Source: Porites lobata
Lineage: Eukaryota; Cnidaria; Anthozoa; Scleractinia; Poritidae
Direction: 5' to 3'
Assembly: GCA_942486035.1 (NCBI GenBank)
Contig: CALNXK010000024.1
Location: forward strand, 1,173,501-1,237,500
Length of the DNA stretch: 64,000 bases
Below the pieces are notes generated by a model, which saw only the letters and a list, made by a program, of their open reading frames with translations, was not told where the DNA came from and made no database searches. Positions 35,701 to 41,700 of this stretch are shown one piece after another (the first letter of the stretch is position 1; every line of letters starts with the position of its first letter). The translations under genes were made by a program, and so were the position numbers.

Positions 35701-38700
35701 TATTATTGATGGGCAAGTTTATCGTGGAAAAGAAACTAAAGATCTTCCTCTGTACGGTAAAGTTATGGTACATGATTAGTCAGTTGTTGTAAATAATTGA
35801 TTCCTTTCGCGCTCCCAAGAGTTGCTTCGCTCATAGCGCCTACTTATTTAGCATTAAACTGTTCATAGGGAACCCGTTCAGGTGTAAGAAGAGGTTTCCC
35901 TGCTTTGAGCAATTTGTGCTCTAGTAACTGTGCGTTTTGTGTCTTAGCGTTTCTGTATAGCCGTTTCTATTTACATGTTTAGAATCCATTTTGATATACT
36001 TAGATTTATCTCCCTACAGCTTAGTCTTGTACTCCTTCAGCTTGCGTTAAGGCTGATTACTAATGTTTATTATTTAATTTACATTAAGTACACTTTCAAT
36101 TCGAAATTGCTCACATTCGAAAAGTTTTTCAATACCTTCCTCAACGAAACCGATAGAATATTCTATGCTGCTAATTCACAGCTGCTCCGTTTAGACTCTC
36201 CTTTTGTTCTTTAAACGTAAGAGGTTTAAATCAAGCTAGAAAGAGACGGCGGGTGTTTAGATGGCTCCACAATCAAAAATTCGACGTTGTTTATTTACAA
36301 GAAACTTACTCTTCCAAAAGTGTCGAAGAAATATGGAAAGCAGAATGGGGAGGGAAAATTTATTACAGTCATGGAACAACACATTCAAAAGGTGTGATGA
36401 TATTATTTAAACCGAGTCTGGATTTCGAAACAGAAAGCATCTTCGCTGATAAGAATGGACGATACTTGCTATTAAAAGCCAACGTGCTAGAATCTTCCTT
36501 CTTGTTTAGCAAGATAGCTTTCTTTCGCAATCTTGATAACATTCTCCTACCATTTGCAGATGCACAAATCATCTTGGGAGGTGACATGAATTGCCCATTA
36601 ACACCTACAGATAAAATGGGTGGTGCTACTGTTCAGAAAAAACAAAAAGTCATTGACGAGATTGAAGGCTTAACCCAGCGTTTTAAACTTCATGACATTT
36701 GGAGAAATCAACATACCAACAAAACACAATTTAAATGGCGAAACAATTCCTTGAAAGTGCAATGCCGCTTAGATTATTGGCTTGTGTCGAAAGAATTGTT
36801 GATGTCTGTCATTGATACTAACATCACCAACCCCACAATATCTGATCATAGCGCTATCACTTTCACTCTTCAATCGACAGAATACGCTAAACGTGGACCT
36901 GGGTTTTGGAAAATTAATAACGCTTTGCTGAAAGACGCAAATTTCATGGACGAGCTCGTAAGCAAAATACCCGAATACAAAAGCAAACACTGTTACCTTA
37001 CTAATGAAGGCCTGTACTGGGACATGCTCAAGATGGAGATTAGAGGTTTCTGTGTACAATACTCAAAAAGGAAAAACAGAATAAAAAGAAATAAGGAACG
37101 AGACCTTCAGAAAGAAATTGATCACCTAATGGCCTTGCTGCAATCCAACAGATCGAAAGAAAATATCACTAAACTCTACCAATTAAGAGCTCAACTCAAT
37201 CAGATTGCTGAATATAAAACCGAGGGTGCAATGATTAGAAGTAGGATACGCTGGCACGAAAAAGGAGAAAAGAATACTAAATACTTCTTAAATCTTGAGA
37301 AAAGGAGGTTTGCAAAAACTCATATAACTAGGCTTAAAACAAGTACTGGCTCGGAAACTTCTTGCGAAAAAGAGATTTTGGAAATGCAGAGAGCATTTTA
37401 TGAAAATTTATATACGAGCGCTCCCTGTGATATTATTGCACGCGATGCTTTCCTGGGAGACCCTAACCTCGTCAAACTCGACGAAGACGAGCTAAATGAA
37501 CTTGAAGAGCCTTTGTCGAAAACCGAATGTTTCACCGTTCTTAAACAGTGTGCTAAAAACAAATGTCCGGGCAGCGACGGTCTCTCAGTTGAGTTCTATT
37601 TGCACTTCTGGCATCTACTTGGTGATGAGATGGTCCAAAGCTTTAACTATGCTCATAAAGTAGAACAACTCAACATAACACAAAGACAAGGTATAATAAA
37701 GGTCATACCGAAAAAACGCAAGAACAGGTTGTATTTGGAACATTGGAGACCGCTAACGTTACTTAACGTCGACTATAAAATAGCAACCAAATCTATAGCC
37801 CATAGAATCGCTAAAGTCCTCCCCAAATTAAAAAACGACGACCAAACTGGCTATGTCAAGGGCCGCTATATAGGACAGAACATTAGACTCATTAACGATA
37901 TCATGAAGATTACTGAGCTAGAAAACATTCCCGGCATGGCGATTTTTGTGGACTTTAAAAAAGCTTTTGACACCGTCGACTGGAACTTTCTTTTTAAGAC
38001 CTTGGAGGCATTAAATTTCGGTCCTCAGTTACTACAGTGGATCCGAACCTTTTACACTGACTGTTCTAGCTGTGTAGTAAATAATGGTTACGCCTCTGTC
38101 TTCTTTAAACTACAAAGAGGTGTTCGCCAAGGGTGCCCTCTTTCCGGCTCCCTATTTGTGCTGTGCGCTGAAATTCTTGCTAATGCAATAAGGTCTAATG
38201 CAAATATTCAAGGAATCAACATATATGGAAAGGAATTCAAAATTTCACAATACGCAGATGATACCACTGTTTTTGTCTCTGATATAACATCTGCCCAAAA
38301 CCTCTTCCAACTGCTCCACGCTTTTCAAAAAATGCTCTGGTCTTGAAGTAAACAGAAGCAAGACAGAGGGCTTGTGGCTAGGCGCGAACAAAAAACAACC
38401 CGGAAGAACCTCTTGATATTGCATGGCCAAAAGATCCTGTATTTGCACTTGGTATTCACTTCTCTTATGATGACGAAGCTGCTTTCAAAAGGAACTTTGA
38501 ACAGAAACTGTCCTCGATGGCTTCCTTGCTAAACTTGTGGTACCCTAGGAACTTAACTTTACATGGTCGAATTGTCATTTTAAAAGCATTAGCCCTCTCC
38601 AAACTTATTTATAACACTGCTGTCCTCACTGTCACCCCCACATTTATTCAAAAAGTTAATAAAGCTATTACTCAATTCGTCTGGCAAAAGAAAAAACCAA

Positions 38701-41700
38701 AAATAAAACAAACTACCCTGATTGGCCCTAAAGAAAAAGGTGGTCTCTCATTGCCTGATTTTGACATAATTAACAATGCTCTCAAAGCAACTTGGATCAG
38801 AAGACTTGACAGCTGTCATCCCTCCGCGAGTTGGACTGTTTCCCTGCTAGAGCGAGTTGGTGGTCTCTTTCTCCTTAAATGTAACTTTGAACTTAAACAT
38901 CTTAACATCCACATTCCATTGATCTTTTACGAGAAAGCCTTGTTGGCCTGGCAATCCATAAATTCGTTCACTCCCTCCTCAAAAGAAGAAATACTGAATG
39001 AAATCTTATGGAACAACCGCTTTATTAGGATCAACAATTATTCAGTATACTATAAAGCATGGCATGTAGCGGGTGTTGAAAAAATTGGAGATCTCTTCAA
39101 CGGCAATACCTTTCTATCTCACCAAGACTTCTGCTCTTATTTTGGTCTTAAAACTAATTTTCTTACCTACTACGGTTTATGCAAAGCAATTCCTCCTAAC
39201 TGGATTAAAATAATGAAAGGTAAATTACAACCGCCTTCGAATAAATCCATAAGTATGGATAGAATTCCCGTTGAGAAGCTTTCTTCTAAACTTGCTACCA
39301 ACTTTTTTGTTGAAAGAAAATTTGTTCCTGCCACCGCCAAAAAAAGACTGAGAAAAGCTAGTTTAAACGAACAGCAAATTTCTCAAATTTACAAGATGAT
39401 TTTCAGTGCTACGAAAGACATACAACTCTCAATGTTTCAGTTCAAGATCTTACACCACATCTTACCCACCAACGCTACATTATATAAATTCGGAATTAAG
39501 GAACATGACCGCTGTCATTTATGCGCTGAAAAGCAAACAATCACACACCTATTTGTGACTTGCCCCAATGCTCAGCTGTTTTGGACTCATTTTTCAGTTT
39601 GGTGGCGCGAAAAAAACAACATTGAGATCTCGCTTTCTGAAGCACAAACACTTTATGGCATTACAGACACCGTGCCTCAGTGTCTTGGTTTAAACCTCTG
39701 CTTGATAATTGCAAAATACTATATTTACACCGCGTCTAAAAATGAGGAAGATTATTTTTTCGACGCTTTTTTGTCTATCCTTAAAAATAAATACAAATTG
39801 AAACTAGCAAAGCAAAGGTGCAAGTCAAGCTGTAATAAACTACGTCGCCATAAACAAACATTAGGAAAAATTGCCACCACAGTAGATGAAAATTTGTCAT
39901 GATCAGGGTTGCAATGACATCGGAGTTGTCATAGCATCGAAATCACGCCGTTACCTATTTTACTTCAGCAAAATTAAAAATTCTCGGCACTGGGAACCTT
40001 ACAAAATCTTTCACAGGAGCTTATTTCGCCAATACGGTCTTCACGATGTTTGCAAAGTTTAAGCAAAATCTATAAGAGCTTTACTGAGATAGTTAGGGAT
40101 GAAGTCTTTACCGTTAGAAATACGGTATCTGTAGAAAACGAAGCGCTTTTGACATGCAATTTCACCTCATAGTAGTTTTAATCTTTTTAAAAACGTGTGT
40201 GAAAGATCGGGGAGATAGCTCTGCCCGATTGCTAGAAAGAAGGATTTGATTAGTATATATCGCGGCGCTCTTGTTAGCGGTTTTGTAAACATTTCGGTCT
40301 ACTTTAACAATTAAGATTCTTCTCGTAATTCAAACTGAGAATTAGTCAGCCACTCCTCCGTTTTCAGACCTACCCTGTTCTTCAAGTGGAGATGATTCTA
40401 GAAAGTTATGCGAAAGTTTATTCTAATCAATTCATGACTGGATAGCCCATTCCAGCTAGTGCAGTGCAGCACGGTGCCCAACAATAACAAAAAAATAAAT
40501 GTGAAAATTACTCATCACATGTTAGGCGATTACTGTCTCGTGTGAATGTAACTGTATTATTACGCCGACTTCAGGTTAATATTCAGGTCTTCAAAATAAT
40601 TAAATAAACATGGAGACGTCTTTAAAAACAGGCTTTGCCCAAATTTTCTCTTGCTGCCCAAAAAATCTGAGTTGCCCAAAATTTGGGGGGGCTGCAGCCC
40701 CCTCGCTCCCCTCGCCCCCCGCCCCCCTCGCCCCCCCGCCCCCCTCGCCCCCCCTCGCCCCCCTCGCCCCTCGCCCCCCTCGCCCCCCCGGTCCGTACGC
40801 CTATGGTTTACTCTATATAAACTTGGAAATACCTGCAAATAGCTCCTGACCGGTGATCAAAACAGGAGCCCACCACTATGGCATAAATTTCAACTGCTTA
40901 TCAGCAAATAAAATAATTCCTTCCGAGTGGTTGCGTCGGGTGTTCCGCAAAACAAACGTTATCGATTCAACAGATATATTTATCGTTTAAAAAATATCCG
41001 TCAAAGGTAGATCGTTGACTGGAGAACCTTAATAGACAGAAATGAAAGCCAGATGACCACATTAAAGGCCACATTTCATACGTTTGTAGGATCACTGACA
41101 ACAACGAACTTGGCTTCGTACGGTTCTCCTCAATGACTTTGAATTTTCTCGATAATTAACTTGCACAAAAATACAAAATATGGCGTTTAAAACTTCCCAA
41201 ATGGAGCAAATAGCTCTTGAATACTGATATTATGGCTTTCTCGGGCGTCTCAGGCTCGATGGAAAGAATTCGTTCACCAAACGCCAATCTTGAAAAACTG
41301 TTCGCTGGAATAGAAATCAAGTTGCCGCACATGCGCAGAAGCCCATCTCCCTTTAAGCAACTCTCCTGGGATATAGTCTTAGTGCTGTAAACTGCGGTAA
41401 TTACAAGCAGGGATGGCTCAGGAATTCAAAAGCTTACGGCTGATAATTGTTATGTTAATCAGGAAGAGTAGTGAAAGCCAACTTGCCACTCTGATACTTG
41501 GCTCCCATCAAACTTCCGTTCTCTGTCACATGGGAGATTTTGGATGCGGAGATGGAGGATGGACACCAGTCATGAAGATGAACGGTAACGAGGTACTATT
41601 TCATCCTTTTTACTCTCAGAGTGCATATGTTGGGATCTTACCTGGCGGTCCTAACAATTTTTGTAAGAAAGTACTACCAATGAAAGAGTGTATTTACAAT

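Larger units (their letters stand above)
36200..40310 (+). mobile_element. L1/Tx1-like LINE, 5'-truncated
   Basis: A single ORF2-type protein (endonuclease, reverse transcriptase, C-terminal zinc finger) in two open pieces, then a 3' region of about 400 bases. The coding frame is visible upstream of the first ATG (SLNVRGLN near 36210), back to a stop near 36170. No ORF1 is present, so the copy is 5'-truncated. The 3' limit near 40310 is inferred from similarity to 2971–3485 and 57771–58294. It lies in intron 5 of gene B. Confidence 0.85.

Noticed and set aside
40560..40849. Overlapping frames rich in Pro/Ala or Gly/Arg
   Set aside because: They are translations of the C-rich low-complexity tract.
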